DNA from: Sphingomonas soli NBRC 100801
Lineage (GTDB): Bacteria > Pseudomonadota > Alphaproteobacteria > Sphingomonadales > Sphingomonadaceae
DNA length: 64,000 bases
Assembly (NCBI RefSeq): GCF_001591025.1
Contig: NZ_BCTZ01000004.1
Coordinates: 310,001-374,000, forward strand
Direction of reading: 5' to 3'
The position numbers and the translations under genes were made by a program. Positions within the stretch are counted from its first letter, which is position 1, and each line of letters begins with the position of its first letter. This document shows, in pieces, positions 1 to 9,795 of the stretch. Below the pieces are notes generated by a model that saw only the letters and a list, made by a program, of their open reading frames with translations, ran no database searches and was not told where the DNA came from.

Positions 1-634
1 CGACCTCGTCGACGATCGCGTAATTGAACTTGCGCTGCACCATCGATGCGCGATCATATTTCATGTTGTCGCGCAGATAATCGAAGCCGAACTCGTTGTT
101 CGTGCCGTAGGTAATGTCCGAATGATAGGCGTCGCGGCGCTGCTGGTCGCTCAGATTGGGGACGATCACGCCCACGGTGAGACCCAGGAAGCGATAGACC
201 CGGCCCATCCATTCGGCGTCGCGCGCGGCGAGATAATCGTTGACGGTGACGACATGGACGCCGTCACCCGGCAGCGCATTGAGATAGGTTGCCAGCGTGG
301 CGACCAGCGTCTTGCCTTCGCCGGTGCGCATCTCGGCGATCTCGCCGCGATGGAGGACGATGCCGCCGATCATCTGCACGTCATAATGGCGCTGGCCGAG
401 CACGCGCTTCGCCGCTTCGCGCACGGTGGCGAAGGCTTCGGGGAGCAGGTCGTCGAGCTTTTCGCCATTGGCGAGCGCTTCGCGGAACTTGACCGTCTGG
501 GCCGAGAGCTGATCGTCGCTCATCGCCGAGATGGTGGGCTCGAATGCGTTGATCTTGGCAACGATGCTGCCGAGCGACTTCACATAACGTTCGTTGGACG
601 ATCCGAAGATGGTCTTGACCAAACCGCCGATCAT
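1..634 (-). CDS. secA: SecA preprotein translocase ATPase, N-terminal part (runs off window)
   Basis: This is the first ~211 residues of SecA, the cytoplasmic motor ATPase that drives unfolded preproteins through SecYEG. The protein begins [17 protein letters not shown]. It carries the Q-motif region and a Walker A sequence MRTGEGKTL, then the SecA-typical [16 protein letters not shown] and [19 protein letters not shown], and is cut at the window edge just after a DEV sequence. The ATG at 634 fits the family N-terminus. The rest of the gene (most of the roughly 900-residue protein) lies beyond base 1, so nothing can be said about its C-terminal zinc motif. Identification is by motif recognition and is secure. 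Confidence 0.96.
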   Translation of the reverse strand, partial: MIGGLVKTIFGSSNERYVKSLGSIVAKINAFEPTISAMSDDQLSAQTVKFREALANGEKLDDLLPEAFATVREAAKRVLGQRHYDVQMIGGIVLHRGEIAEMRTGEGKTLVATLATYLNALPGDGVHVVTVNDYLAARDAEWMGRVYRFLGLTVGVIVPNLSDQQRRDAYHSDITYGTNNEFGFDYLRDNMKYDRASMVQRKFNYAIVDEV

Positions 635-745
635 GAGAATTCCTGTTCAAATCTAAAGGGTTGTCGAGCGGTCGCGCCAAAGGGGGCGCCCGCAGGGTGC
701 AAGGGTGATGGGAAAGCAGCGCGAAGGGACGCGCCGCGCAGCGCC

Positions 746-1003
746 TTATTCGAGACGGCGCTCGAACGGGAAATGCTGGCCGGCGAGCGGCGTGCCGCGC
801 GCCGGGCGAAGCGCATCGGCTTCGGGCCGCAACAGGTGCGCGGCCTTGGCAGGCGCGACGCTGCGGGCAGGCTGCACCGCGGCCTGCGCGGCTTCGGCCG
901 CATGGACCACCGCGACGCCCTGCACCTGACGCAACTGGCGGTCGGCCGAACCGGTCCCGGTCAGGCTCGCGAGCAGCGCCGTGAGGAGAAGCAGCAATTC
1001 CAA
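746..1003 (-). CDS. Small putative exported protein, TTG start
   Basis: This is an 85-residue hypothetical protein with a TTG start preceded by AGGA at about 7 bases. The N-terminus (MELLLLLTALLASLTGTGSA) looks like a short signal peptide or membrane anchor. The remainder is Ala/Arg/Val-rich with no recognised domain. It lies just upstream of secA on the same strand, about 110 bases before its start, and could be co-transcribed with it. No conserved motif was recognised. The call rests on the hydrophobic leader, the Shine-Dalgarno match and the lack of any better frame here. Confidence 0.5.
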   Translation of the reverse strand: MELLLLLTALLASLTGTGSADRQLRQVQGVAVVHAAEAAQAAVQPARSVAPAKAAHLLRPEADALRPARGTPLAGQHFPFERRLE

Positions 1004-1164
1004 GCGTCAGTCCTGCGTTAAGGCCCGCACGGGGCAAGGCCCATGCCGATCGTGAGGCGACATAATGGCTGCGCGCCGGTTCAACAATGGAAATCGGCGC
1101 TGGGGCGTCCGCAGACGCGATCCGGCGGGTACGCCAGACCGGTCGCGGATCGGCGCTGGCGCGC

Positions 1165-1470
1165 TTATTGCGCGGGCGCTTCGGTCTCGAACGCGATGAC
1201 GACGTCGGTCGGTGCCGGTGCCTTGCCGCCTTCGGGCTTGACCGAATAATTGGCCACAGCCTGCCCGCAGGCGGCCTTGTCGACGCCCGCGCTGCCGCTG
1301 GTCACCTTGGCCGCGCACGACGCCACCTCACCTTTCGCATTGAAGGTCAGCGAAACCACCGGGTTCTGCTTGAACGAAGCCGGCAGCTTCTGGACGGTGA
1401 TGGTCATCACGGTAGGGGCCGCAGGAGCGGTCTGGAACGAAGCGAGCGCGAGCAGGGATACGAACAACAT
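1165..1470 (-). CDS. Small exported protein with TonB-C-like fold signature
   Basis: This 101-residue protein starts MLFVSLLALASFQTAPAAP, a plausible cleavable signal. The mature part reads TVQKLPASFKQNPVVSLTFN followed by a two-cysteine region (ASCAAK and KAACGQ, possibly a disulfide). The alternation of conserved strands resembles the C-terminal domain of TonB/energy-transducer-like small proteins of sphingomonads; that similarity is an inference. The ATG at 1470 was chosen because GAGAGG lies 9 bases upstream and because the signal peptide begins there. It is divergent from argJ, with about 117 bases between the two starts. Confidence 0.65.
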   Translation of the reverse strand: MLFVSLLALASFQTAPAAPTVMTITVQKLPASFKQNPVVSLTFNAKGEVASCAAKVTSGSAGVDKAACGQAVANYSVKPEGGKAPAPTDVVIAFETEAPAQ

Positions 1471-1587
1471 CAGGGGAAACCTCTCATTTGGCCGACATGT
1501 TTCTAAACTGCGTCCGGCCCGGCAACAACCTTGATCTTTGCGCCGCGCTGCCCGAAGCAGCGCCACCCCATCCATAGGCGCGTATTC

Positions 1588-2814
1588 ATGTCCACCGATC
1601 GCTCTCCCCTCGCTCTGCCCTTTCCCGAAATGCCCGGAATCGCCGGGGTCACGCCGCGCGTGGCGCGGGCGCGGTACAAGAATTGGGACCGGTGCGACCT
1701 GACCTTCGTGACGCTCGATCCCGGCACGGCGGTGGCCGGCGTGCTGACGCAGAGCAAATGCCCGTCGCCCGAGGTGGAATGGTGCCGCAAGGCGCTGGTG
1801 CTGGGCCAGGCGCGCGCGCTGGTGGTGAATGCGGGCAACAGCAACGCCTTTACCGGGAATCGCGGGCGCGCCGCAGTCGAGGCGATCGCGGCGCGCGCCG
1901 CCGCGCATCTGGATTGCCAGCCCTCGGATGTCTTCGTGGCCTCCACCGGCGTAATCGGCGTGCCGCTGCCGATCGACAAGGCGGAAGCCGGGCTGGATAC
2001 GGCGTTCACCGCCGAACCCTGCAACTTGGAAGGCGCCGCAGCGACGATCATGACGACGGACACCTTCGCCAAGGGTGCGGTGACGCAGGCGGTGGTCGAC
2101 GGGCGCACCGTCACGCTGGCGGGCATCATCAAGGGTTCGGGGATGATCATGCCCGACATGGCGACGATGCTGGGGTTCATCTTCACCGACGCGGCAGTTG
2201 AGCCGGAATTTCTGCAATCGGCGCTAAGCGACGCGAATATGAAGACTTTCTCGTGCATCACGGTAGATAGCGACACCTCCACCAGCGACACCGTGCTCGC
2301 CTTTGCGACCGGCAAGGCGGGCAACGCGCCGATCGAGGATTCGGACAGCGACGGGGCCGATGCGTTCCGCGCCGCGCTGGCCGATCTGTGCCACCAACTG
2401 GCCCTGCTCGTCGTGCGCGACGGCGAAGGGGCGCAGAAGCTGATCACGATCGAGGTCGAAGGCGCGGAGAGCGACCGCAGCGCGCATGTGATTGCGATGT
2501 CGATCGCCAATTCGCCGCTGGTGAAGACCGCGATCGCGGGCGAGGACGCCAATTGGGGCCGCGTCGTGATGGCTGTGGGCAAGGCCGGCGAGCCCGCCGA
2601 GCGCGACCGGCTCGCGATCCGATTTGGCGAGACGCAGGTGGCCGAGGGCGGGCTGGCGGTGACGGGCTATGACGAAGCCCCGGTCGCCGAACATCTGAAG
2701 GGGCGCGAGATCCGGATCGGCGTCGATCTGGGACTGGGCGAAGGCCGCGCGACCGTTTGGACGTGCGACCTTACCCACGGCTATATCTCGATCAACGCCG
2801 ACTATCGGAGCTGA
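1588..2814 (+). CDS. argJ: Bifunctional ornithine acetyltransferase / N-acetylglutamate synthase
   Basis: This 408-residue ArgJ transfers acetyl groups from N-acetylornithine to glutamate, and in bifunctional forms also from acetyl-CoA, in the cyclic arginine pathway in the cytoplasm. The family's self-cleavage site is visible as KGSGMIMPDMATMLGF, with the catalytic nucleophile Thr193 that becomes the N-terminus of the beta chain. The C-terminus HGYISINADYRS matches the family end. The ATG at 1588 gives the usual length. An in-frame extension to 1531 exists but has no family resemblance. Whether this enzyme is mono- or bifunctional cannot be decided from the sequence alone. Confidence 0.96.
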   Translation: MSTDRSPLALPFPEMPGIAGVTPRVARARYKNWDRCDLTFVTLDPGTAVAGVLTQSKCPSPEVEWCRKALVLGQARALVVNAGNSNAFTGNRGRAAVEAIAARAAAHLDCQPSDVFVASTGVIGVPLPIDKAEAGLDTAFTAEPCNLEGAAATIMTTDTFAKGAVTQAVVDGRTVTLAGIIKGSGMIMPDMATMLGFIFTDAAVEPEFLQSALSDANMKTFSCITVDSDTSTSDTVLAFATGKAGNAPIEDSDSDGADAFRAALADLCHQLALLVVRDGEGAQKLITIEVEGAESDRSAHVIAMSIANSPLVKTAIAGEDANWGRVVMAVGKAGEPAERDRLAIRFGETQVAEGGLAVTGYDEAPVAEHLKGREIRIGVDLGLGEGRATVWTCDLTHGYISINADYRS

Positions 2815-2878
2815 GCGGCATCCGCGAAAGAGCGCAACGGCATCAGCTTTTGAGCGAGATCCCGACATCTTGAATCGC

Positions 2879-2956
2879 CATCCCCACGAAAGCGAGGACC
2901 CAGAGCCAAGGGTATCGCCGGGCAACCCTGGATCCCCGCTTTCGAGGGGATGACGG
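2879..2956. repeat. REP-type inverted repeat, degenerate
   Basis: Two inverted arms (CCATCCCCACGAAAGCGAGG at the left, CCCCGCTTTCGAGGGGATGA at the right) are separated by about 35 bases. This is a degenerate copy of the GTCATCCC-GCGAAAGC-GGGATC element found elsewhere in the window. It lies between the convergent argJ and trxA genes. Confidence 0.7.
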
Positions 2957-2986
2957 CTATTCGATCTCGCCCAGCCGCAAGCGTTC

Positions 2987-3307
2987 TTAGAGGTTGCCCT
3001 CAATCCACTGCTTGATCGCGCCCTTGGGCAGCGCGCCGACCTGCGTTGCGGCGGGCTCGCCATTCTTGAACAGGATCATCGTGGGGATGCCGCGCACGCC
3101 ATATTTGGTGGGCGCATCGGGGTTTTCGTCGATATCGACCTTCACGATCTGGACCTGATCGGCGAGCTCGGCACCGAGCTCTTCGAGCGCGGGCGCGATC
3201 ATCTTGCACGGGCCGCACCATTCCGCCCAGAAATCGACGAGAACGGGCTTGTCGGAACCCAGCACGTCGGTTTGGAAGCTGGCGTCGGTGACTGCCTTGG
3301 TGGCCAT
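2987..3307 (-). CDS. trxA: Thioredoxin
   Basis: This 106-residue thioredoxin has the active site WCGPC (Cys31 and Cys34) in the context VDFWAEWCGPCKMIAP, plus the family cis-Pro segment GIPTMILFKNGE. It reduces protein disulfides in the cytoplasm and is itself reduced by thioredoxin reductase. Its length is standard. It follows addA on the same strand by 52 bases, in the position where alphaproteobacteria often carry trxA downstream of addBA, so co-transcription is likely. A Shine-Dalgarno sequence (AGGAGA) precedes the start. Confidence 0.97.
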   Translation of the reverse strand: MATKAVTDASFQTDVLGSDKPVLVDFWAEWCGPCKMIAPALEELGAELADQVQIVKVDIDENPDAPTKYGVRGIPTMILFKNGEPAATQVGALPKGAIKQWIEGNL

Positions 3308-3359
3308 GGGGAAATCTCCTGTGTGTTGGGATACTATCTATGTGCTGGGTGGCTGTGGC

Positions 3360-6300
3360 TCAAGCGCGCGAAGCCAAGCTTTGCTCCGAAGCCGCGAAGC
3401 CGGGCTTGTGCGCGGCCAGCAGATCAGGGGGCAGCAGATGGAGCGTGGGGCCCGCAGTGTAAAGCAATCCGGCCTCGATCGCGCGGCCCGGGAAGATCAC
3501 GGCGAGCGCCGCTGCATAGGCCGCCATCTGGCGCAGATGATAATGCGGCACGTCAGCTAGCGACGCAGGCGCGCGGCGGCCGGTCTTGAAATCCACGACG
3601 CGGACAAGCTCGGGCGTGACCACCAGCCGATCGACAGTGCCCGATACGACCACGCCGTCCCCGACCACCGCCGCGATCGGCGCTTCGCCGAGCGAGGATG
3701 GGCCAAACAGATCGGCGAAGCGCGGATCCTGGGTCACCGCGAGCGCGGCGCTGACGAGTTCGGCGCGAAGCCCCTCCGCGACGCCGCCCGCGCCGGCGAG
3801 CCAGCGATCAGCAGCCTCGGCGCGCTTCTCCGAAGCGACGCCGGGCAGACGCTCAAACAAGGCATGGAGCAGGCGTCCACGCTCGGCGGCGAGGCGCATT
3901 GCGGGCGTGGGCGGCGGATCGGCAACCGAATCGTCGCCCAAAGCGGACGGCGCGAGCGGGCGCGGCGGGCGCGATTCCTGAGGCGCGGGCTGCGCGATCC
4001 AGGCGGGCAATGCAGCGCTTGGCGTGGGGGGCGCCACGGGGATCGGCTTGGGCACGACCGGACCAGCGGGCGTGGTGCCGTGAAACTCGCCCTCGGCACC
4101 CAACGCTTCGAACGCGCGAGCGCAAGCGGCGTACCAGCTTTGCGCAGGCGGCTCGCCCTTGGCCATCGGCCCCAGCGCCCCTGCGATCACCAGCCGTTCC
4201 TCCGCACGGGTGGCGGCGACATAGAAGAGCCGCCAATGCTCCTCCATCTCGGCCGTGGCGGTGCGGGTGACGGCTTGCTCCAGCGCCCCGCTTTGCTCCG
4301 CCTTACGCGGGCGGAAGATCGGGAATGCCGCGCCGTCATGCTCCTCGGGCTGCCAGCCGAGGAAGTCGCGGGGGCTCCTGGTGGGATCGGCAGTGGCATC
4401 GGCAAGGATCACCAGCGGTGCCTGCAAACCCTTCGCGCCATGCGCGGTCATCACGCGCACCGCGCCGCGCGGCTGATCCGCCTCGCGCTTGATCTCGACA
4501 TCGCCGCGATCGAACCAGTCGAGAAAGCGCTGGAGCGTGGGCGTTGCCAGCTTCTCGAAATTGAGCGCGGCGCTCAGCAATTCCTCGATCGGATCGCGCG
4601 CTTCCTCGCCCAGCCGAAGCAGCAGCTTGCGCCGCCCGTCCATCTCGCCCGACAGGATCGCCTCTAGGAAGCGATAGGGCGTGGTGAAATCGGCCATCGC
4701 CAGCAATTGTTCGAGCGGGCGCAACCTTACCGCAGGCTGGGTCGCGCGCAGGTGCCGCCACAGCGCGCCGCGCTCGCGCAGCGCCCCGGCCATCAGATCT
4801 TCCTGGCTCCAGCCGATCAAAGGGGAGACCAACAAAGAGGCCAGCGAAAGATCGTCGTCGGGCTGCAAGACGAAGCGGATCGCGGCGAGCAGATCCTGCA
4901 CCGCCAGCGGAGCATTGAGCCGCAAGCGATCGACCCCCGCGACCGGCACGCCCTCCGCATAGAGCCGCGCGACGATCAGCGAGGCGAGCTCGCCCCGGCG
5001 CTTGACCAGCACCATGACGTCCTGTGGCCCCAGCGGCGTGCCATCGCGTTTCAGGACGCTGCCATCGGTCCAATCGCGGATCGCGCGGGCGATCCGGCGG
5101 GCATGCTCACGGGTCGCGTCGCTGACCCATTCCTCTTCATCGGCCTCGCTGCCGCCCTCGATCGTGGGCGGCCACAAGGTGATCGTGCCCGGCCCCGCCA
5201 CTTCGCTGGCGTGCGGCTCGGTATCGCTGAGCGTACCCATGCCCGGCTCCGGCAGCACGGCCAGCGCGGCATCGACGAATTCGAGGATCGGCCGGGTCGA
5301 GCGGAAGCTGTGCGTGAGCGACAGCGACTCCAGCTCGCGCGCCTCGGTCTCCGCATCGGGAGCGAGGCGGAACATCTCGGTGAACTGGCGGTGCGCCCAT
5401 TGGAAGAAGATCGGGCTGGTGCCCTGGAAGCTGAAGATCGCCTGCTTGTAATCGCCGACGGTGAACAGCGTTCGCCGCCCCGCGTCGCGCGTGCCCTTGC
5501 CCGCCGCGAATTCCTGCACGATCGCGTCGACGATCGTCCATTGCTTGAGGTTGGTATCTTGTGCCTCGTCGATCAGGACATGCTCGGTCGCCTGATCGAG
5601 CTTGAAGCGCACCCATTCGCCCATGCCGGGGGTCTGCAGCAGTTCGACGGCGCGGCGGATCAGATCGTCGAAATCGACCGCGCCCACGCGCCGCTTTGCC
5701 CGGGCATAGGTATCGGCATAGACACGTCCCGCCTCCAGCCCGTACGCGAGCAGATCGGCATAATCCGCACGCACCTTCATCGCGGCCAGCTCGGCGCAGC
5801 GCCCACCAATGCGCTCGGCCAACATCTCATAATCCGGATGGGCGGCGATCAGCTTGGGAGAAATCTTGCGCGGGTCGCCACTCTTGGTGCGGAACACCAG
5901 CCCCAGCGCATCGAGCCCTGCCGCGCGATCCTTTGTCGCGCCGCCCAGCCACGCGCCGATCGCCTCCGCCGCGCTGTTTCCGGTCGCGGTGCCCCATTGG
6001 CGATTGGCAGCGGCGATCTGGCGCAGGCCGGCGCAATCGAACGCATCATCGGCGCAGCATTTCTCCAGCTCCACATCGATATCGCCGCTTGGCAGATCGA
6101 GCGCGCGGCGGAGAAATGGCTGAATACCGGCGGGCAGATCCGCCAGCGCCTCAGCCGATTGGGCGCAGCGATGCAGGAACGCTTCCGCCTGCCCCTCCCC
6201 CAGCCTGAGGCTGAGCGCGCCGACCGCGTCGATCAGACCGGTCCGCCCTTCCCGCTCGGCATCGACCAGCATTTCGGCCAAAGCCTCGCGCTTGAGCACG

Positions 6301-6773
6301 ACTTCCTCTCGCCCATCGAGCGGGCGGAATCCGGGCACCAGCCCCGCCTCTACCGGGAAGGCGGACAGCAGCGTCTGACAGAAGCTGTGGATCGTCTGGA
6401 TGCGGATGCCCCCGCCGGGAGCGTCGAGCACCTTTGCGAACAAGGTGCGGGCGCGGGCGCGCGCTTCGGGGCCGGAATCCTCGCCCAGCGCCTCCAGATC
6501 CTTGAACAACGCCTCGTCGTCGGCGCGGACCCAGCTTGCCAGGCGCGAGGTGATCCGTTCGGACATTTCCGCCGCGCCCGCCTTGGTGAAGGTGAGGCAC
6601 AGGATCGCGCCGGGATCGGTGCCGCCGAGCAGCAACCGCCAGACGCGCGCGGCAAGCACCTGGGTCTTGCCCGTACCCGCCGATGCGGAAAGCCAGATAT
6701 GGCGCGCAGGATCGCTCGCCGCGCGCTGATTGCCCTTCAGGGGATGGAGCAGCCGCAGGCTATTCACGGCCAT
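3360..6773 (-). CDS. addA: AddA helicase-nuclease subunit (double-strand break repair)
   Basis: This ~1137-residue AddA/RexA-family protein pairs with AddB to process double-strand DNA ends for recombination. It shows the UvrD/SF1 Walker A (SASAGTGKT, residues ~29-37), later helicase motifs (VLIDEAQDTN, HSFRST, VMTAHGAKGLQAPLV, LFYVAATRAEERL) and the C-terminal RecB-type nuclease motif VDFKTGRR. The ATG at 6773 overlaps the 3' end of addB by 14 bases, which implies translational coupling. A GTG four codons upstream (6785) is the alternative start. The length is normal for alphaproteobacterial AddA. Confidence 0.95.
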   Translation of the reverse strand: MAVNSLRLLHPLKGNQRAASDPARHIWLSASAGTGKTQVLAARVWRLLLGGTDPGAILCLTFTKAGAAEMSERITSRLASWVRADDEALFKDLEALGEDSGPEARARARTLFAKVLDAPGGGIRIQTIHSFCQTLLSAFPVEAGLVPGFRPLDGREEVVLKREALAEMLVDAEREGRTGLIDAVGALSLRLGEGQAEAFLHRCAQSAEALADLPAGIQPFLRRALDLPSGDIDVELEKCCADDAFDCAGLRQIAAANRQWGTATGNSAAEAIGAWLGGATKDRAAGLDALGLVFRTKSGDPRKISPKLIAAHPDYEMLAERIGGRCAELAAMKVRADYADLLAYGLEAGRVYADTYARAKRRVGAVDFDDLIRRAVELLQTPGMGEWVRFKLDQATEHVLIDEAQDTNLKQWTIVDAIVQEFAAGKGTRDAGRRTLFTVGDYKQAIFSFQGTSPIFFQWAHRQFTEMFRLAPDAETEARELESLSLTHSFRSTRPILEFVDAALAVLPEPGMGTLSDTEPHASEVAGPGTITLWPPTIEGGSEADEEEWVSDATREHARRIARAIRDWTDGSVLKRDGTPLGPQDVMVLVKRRGELASLIVARLYAEGVPVAGVDRLRLNAPLAVQDLLAAIRFVLQPDDDLSLASLLVSPLIGWSQEDLMAGALRERGALWRHLRATQPAVRLRPLEQLLAMADFTTPYRFLEAILSGEMDGRRKLLLRLGEEARDPIEELLSAALNFEKLATPTLQRFLDWFDRGDVEIKREADQPRGAVRVMTAHGAKGLQAPLVILADATADPTRSPRDFLGWQPEEHDGAAFPIFRPRKAEQSGALEQAVTRTATAEMEEHWRLFYVAATRAEERLVIAGALGPMAKGEPPAQSWYAACARAFEALGAEGEFHGTTPAGPVVPKPIPVAPPTPSAALPAWIAQPAPQESRPPRPLAPSALGDDSVADPPPTPAMRLAAERGRLLHALFERLPGVASEKRAEAADRWLAGAGGVAEGLRAELVSAALAVTQDPRFADLFGPSSLGEAPIAAVVGDGVVVSGTVDRLVVTPELVRVVDFKTGRRAPASLADVPHYHLRQMAAYAAALAVIFPGRAIEAGLLYTAGPTLHLLPPDLLAAHKPGFAASEQSLASRA

Positions 6774-9687
6774 ACCATTCGTCACGGCGCATCAACTGAT
6801 CATATTCGGCATAGGGCGCATATTCGGGGACGAGCTTGGCTGTGAACGGGCGATCGCCGGTAAGCCAATCCTGCACCGCTTCGTGGAAATTGCCGCCGGC
6901 GATGGGCACGAACTCCTCGGGCGGGATCGGATCGCGCTTCTTGGGCGAAACCGGCGAATCGACATAGCCGAAGCTGCCATTCTTGCGGGCGAGCGACCAA
7001 TATTCGAAGCCGCGCGCATCGCCGCTGATGCCCTTGAAACCGCCCTGCTCCGCGATCAGCCCGAGCAGGCCCAATTGCAGGCTGTAACCCGCGCGCACCG
7101 CCTTTGCGCTGGGGGGCTGTCCGGTCTTGTAATCGACCACCGCCAGCGTGCCATCGGGCAAGCGATCGATCCGATCGAACTTGCCCCGCAGCGTCACGCC
7201 CGCGAACGGGATATGCCCGTCCTGCTCGACGCCAAGCACGCGGCGACCGGTCTCCGCCTGCGCCGCGCTTTCGGCGACGATCCAGTCGATCGCTTCCATC
7301 AGCCGCGGCTGCCACAAGGCGCGCATCATCGGATGGGTGCGCTCGTCCGCCAGCATCGCGAGTGCCCGCTCATGGAGCTTGTCGGGACGGCAATCGTCCA
7401 GCTTCGCCCATTGCTCCAGCACCGCATGCACCGCCGTGCCGCGCCACGCCGCGCTGGGATCGGCATCGACCGGATCGAGCGGCGCGAGGCGCAGCATGCG
7501 CTTGGCGTAAAAGGCATAGGGGTCCGCCTTGAGCCGATCGACTTCGGTGACCGAAATCTCCCTGGGGCGCTTATCCACGGGCGGCGAAGGCTCGGGACGT
7601 GTGGCGGGTTCGTGCCGCCCAGGCTCATCGATCGCGCGCGCCCATGCGGCGAGATCTTCGGCCCGCTCCAGTCCGCCCGACAGCGCTTCGAGGCGGAGCC
7701 AGAAGCGCGACGCGATGGTGGGCGCGGAGGAATCGCGGCGCGCACGCGTCAGCAGCACTTCGCGCGCGCCAAGCGCTCCGGCCAGATCGTGGGCCGACAC
7801 GCCGATGCGCCGTTCGAGGCCGGGCAGCTCCAGTTCGGTGCGGATGCGGGGAGCGAGCCAGGGATCGGGCGCGGGAAGCCCGGGCCAGACGCCTTCGTTG
7901 AGGCCGCCGAGAATCATCAGATCGGCATTGTGCAGCCGCGCTTCGATCAGACCGAGGATCGCCAGGCGCGGATGTCCGCCCTGTGGCGGGCGCACCGCCG
8001 TCTCGTCCATCAAGGTGCGCAGCAGGGGCGCGAGGCTGGCGGGGTCAGCGGCGGGCGGGCCGAACACGGACTCGCGCTCCAGCGCATCGAGCAGATCGGC
8101 AGCCGCGCGGCCCTCGGCCCGGCTCCACAGGCCATCGCCGCCCAGCGCCTGCGCCGCTTCGCGCAGCGCCGCGATCATCGCGGGCAAGGGCTGCGGCCCT
8201 GCGGCGAACACCGCCTCGATCGGCTCCAGCAATGGTCGCGCCCGGACCCACCATGCCTGCGCGGCCCGGCGCAGACCGCCATCACGCCCGTCCTGCTCGG
8301 CAAGTTGGCGGTCGATCCCGGCAAGTCCCGGTGCGGGGCGCGGACCCCTGAGCGCACGATCGAGCAGGCGCGCGCCCTCCAGCCACTCAAGCCGGGCATC
8401 GGGCCGGACCAGCGGATGCTTGAGCAGACTGAGCAAGGCGAGCGGGGCGAAATCCTGTGCGGCGGCTTCGGCTAGAGCGAGCAACAGCGTGCCGGGCGGG
8501 AGCACCGAAAGCGCCTGCCCCGCCGAATCGTCGATCGCGATGCCCCAGCGCGCGAGATGCGCGACGACGCGGCGGGCCAGCGCACGATCGGGCGTGACCA
8601 GAGCGGCGGTCTTGCCTTGGGTTTCGAGCACCTGACGCAGTGCGAGCGCGATGGCCTGTGCTTCCTGCGCCGGCGTTTCCGCTTCGAGCACACGGACGCC
8701 ATCGAGCCGCCGGGCAGAGAGGGGCAGCGCGCTCCACTCCCTGGTGAGCTCGGGCGGCGCCATCGCGGTTTCGATCGCCTTGCTGCGCGCGGGGGCGGCG
8801 TCATGCTCGCTCCGGCCGCGCCAGACAGAGAATTCGCTGCGGTTCACGCTCATACGCTCGAGCAGCAGCTTGAGCTGGAACTGCGGGTGCGTCTCCATCG
8901 CGCGCTTGCGGCGGCCGCTCGCGTCGGGATCGTGCGGACCGAGAGACGCCCATTCGTCCTCGCCGATCCCGGTCGACAGGCTGGGCAGCACCACCATCCC
9001 GCGCGGCATTTCCGCCACCACACGCAGCAGCCGCGCGATGGCAGGCGCGCTGGCAGTGATCCCCGCGGCGCAGACGAACCCCGGCGGCGGTGCGTCACGC
9101 CAACGTCCCGCGACCCGGGCCAGCAGCCGGGTGCGCCGTTCGGCGAGATCGACGCGGCCCATCCGCGCCAGCTCGACCGGCCAATGCTCGAGGATGACCC
9201 TGAACTGGGTGAGCGAGCGCTCCCAATGGGTGGTGAGTTCGCCGAGTTCGAGGCTGGCGAGACGCCGGGGATCGACTTCCTCGATCAGCAACTGATCGAG
9301 CGTGGAAGCAAGCTCGCCCGCCAGCCGGACCGCCTCGGCGGCATCGACCGGCGCGCCGCTTTCCTGGATCAGCCGCGCAAGGATCATGCGCCGCTGGAGC
9401 GGATCGACCGAGGGGGGCACCGGCTCCTGATCTTCGACCGCCTCGAACACGGCCTCGTCGAGCTCGGGATCTCCGACCGCGACCAGCCGGGGCAGCAGCA
9501 GGCCGCCGCCGCTGGCGCGGACGAACGCGTCCTGGATCGCGCGCTTGGCGCGGTTGTTGGGCACCAGCACGATACCGCGCGCCAACCCCAGCGCATCGCC
9601 GCCGAAACGCGCGATCAGCCCATCGGCCAGCGCATCGGCAAAGGCGCGGTGCGGGGGTATGGTGAAGAGGTGGAGACGGCCGGACAT
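6760..9687 (-). CDS. addB: AddB helicase-nuclease subunit (double-strand break repair)
   Basis: This 975-residue AddB is the partner of AddA. The N-terminus carries the inactivated helicase-like domain (VLVPNNRAKRAIQDAF instead of a canonical Walker A). The C-terminus holds the PD-(D/E)XK nuclease with AVVDYKTGQPPS and the upstream EISVTEVDRLKADPYAFYAKRML segment typical of the family. The start at 9687 (MSGRLHLFTIPP) has AGGG five bases upstream; an in-frame start seven codons earlier is possible. It sits between murU and addA on the same strand and is very likely part of the divL-to-trxA transcript. Confidence 0.94.
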   Translation of the reverse strand: MSGRLHLFTIPPHRAFADALADGLIARFGGDALGLARGIVLVPNNRAKRAIQDAFVRASGGGLLLPRLVAVGDPELDEAVFEAVEDQEPVPPSVDPLQRRMILARLIQESGAPVDAAEAVRLAGELASTLDQLLIEEVDPRRLASLELGELTTHWERSLTQFRVILEHWPVELARMGRVDLAERRTRLLARVAGRWRDAPPPGFVCAAGITASAPAIARLLRVVAEMPRGMVVLPSLSTGIGEDEWASLGPHDPDASGRRKRAMETHPQFQLKLLLERMSVNRSEFSVWRGRSEHDAAPARSKAIETAMAPPELTREWSALPLSARRLDGVRVLEAETPAQEAQAIALALRQVLETQGKTAALVTPDRALARRVVAHLARWGIAIDDSAGQALSVLPPGTLLLALAEAAAQDFAPLALLSLLKHPLVRPDARLEWLEGARLLDRALRGPRPAPGLAGIDRQLAEQDGRDGGLRRAAQAWWVRARPLLEPIEAVFAAGPQPLPAMIAALREAAQALGGDGLWSRAEGRAAADLLDALERESVFGPPAADPASLAPLLRTLMDETAVRPPQGGHPRLAILGLIEARLHNADLMILGGLNEGVWPGLPAPDPWLAPRIRTELELPGLERRIGVSAHDLAGALGAREVLLTRARRDSSAPTIASRFWLRLEALSGGLERAEDLAAWARAIDEPGRHEPATRPEPSPPVDKRPREISVTEVDRLKADPYAFYAKRMLRLAPLDPVDADPSAAWRGTAVHAVLEQWAKLDDCRPDKLHERALAMLADERTHPMMRALWQPRLMEAIDWIVAESAAQAETGRRVLGVEQDGHIPFAGVTLRGKFDRIDRLPDGTLAVVDYKTGQPPSAKAVRAGYSLQLGLLGLIAEQGGFKGISGDARGFEYWSLARKNGSFGYVDSPVSPKKRDPIPPEEFVPIAGGNFHEAVQDWLTGDRPFTAKLVPEYAPYAEYDQLMRRDEWYGRE

Positions 9688-9708
9688 GAGCGCCCTTTGT
9701 ACAGCCAT

Positions 9709-9789
9709 TCGTCGTCCCGGCGAAAGCCGGGATCTCGTGCAATAAGGTTCCCTACCGGGCTGAGATCCCGGCTTTCGCCGGGATGACGG
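9709..9789. repeat. REP-type element, paired inverted copies
   Basis: Two near-identical palindromic units face each other: CGTCCCGGCGAAAGCCGGGA at the left and its inverted counterpart TCCCGGCTTTCGCCGGGATG at the right. About 25 bases separate them. The whole would form a long hairpin in the murU-addB gap. It is the best-preserved member of the dispersed family in this window. Confidence 0.85.
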
Positions 9790-9795
9790 TGGTTG

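Noticed and set aside
4707..6845. Long open frame of about 700 codons on the plus strand opposite addA
   Set aside because: Composition is Arg/Ala/His-rich with no recognisable domain; it is the antisense shadow common in GC-rich DNA, and addA on the other strand has all helicase motifs.
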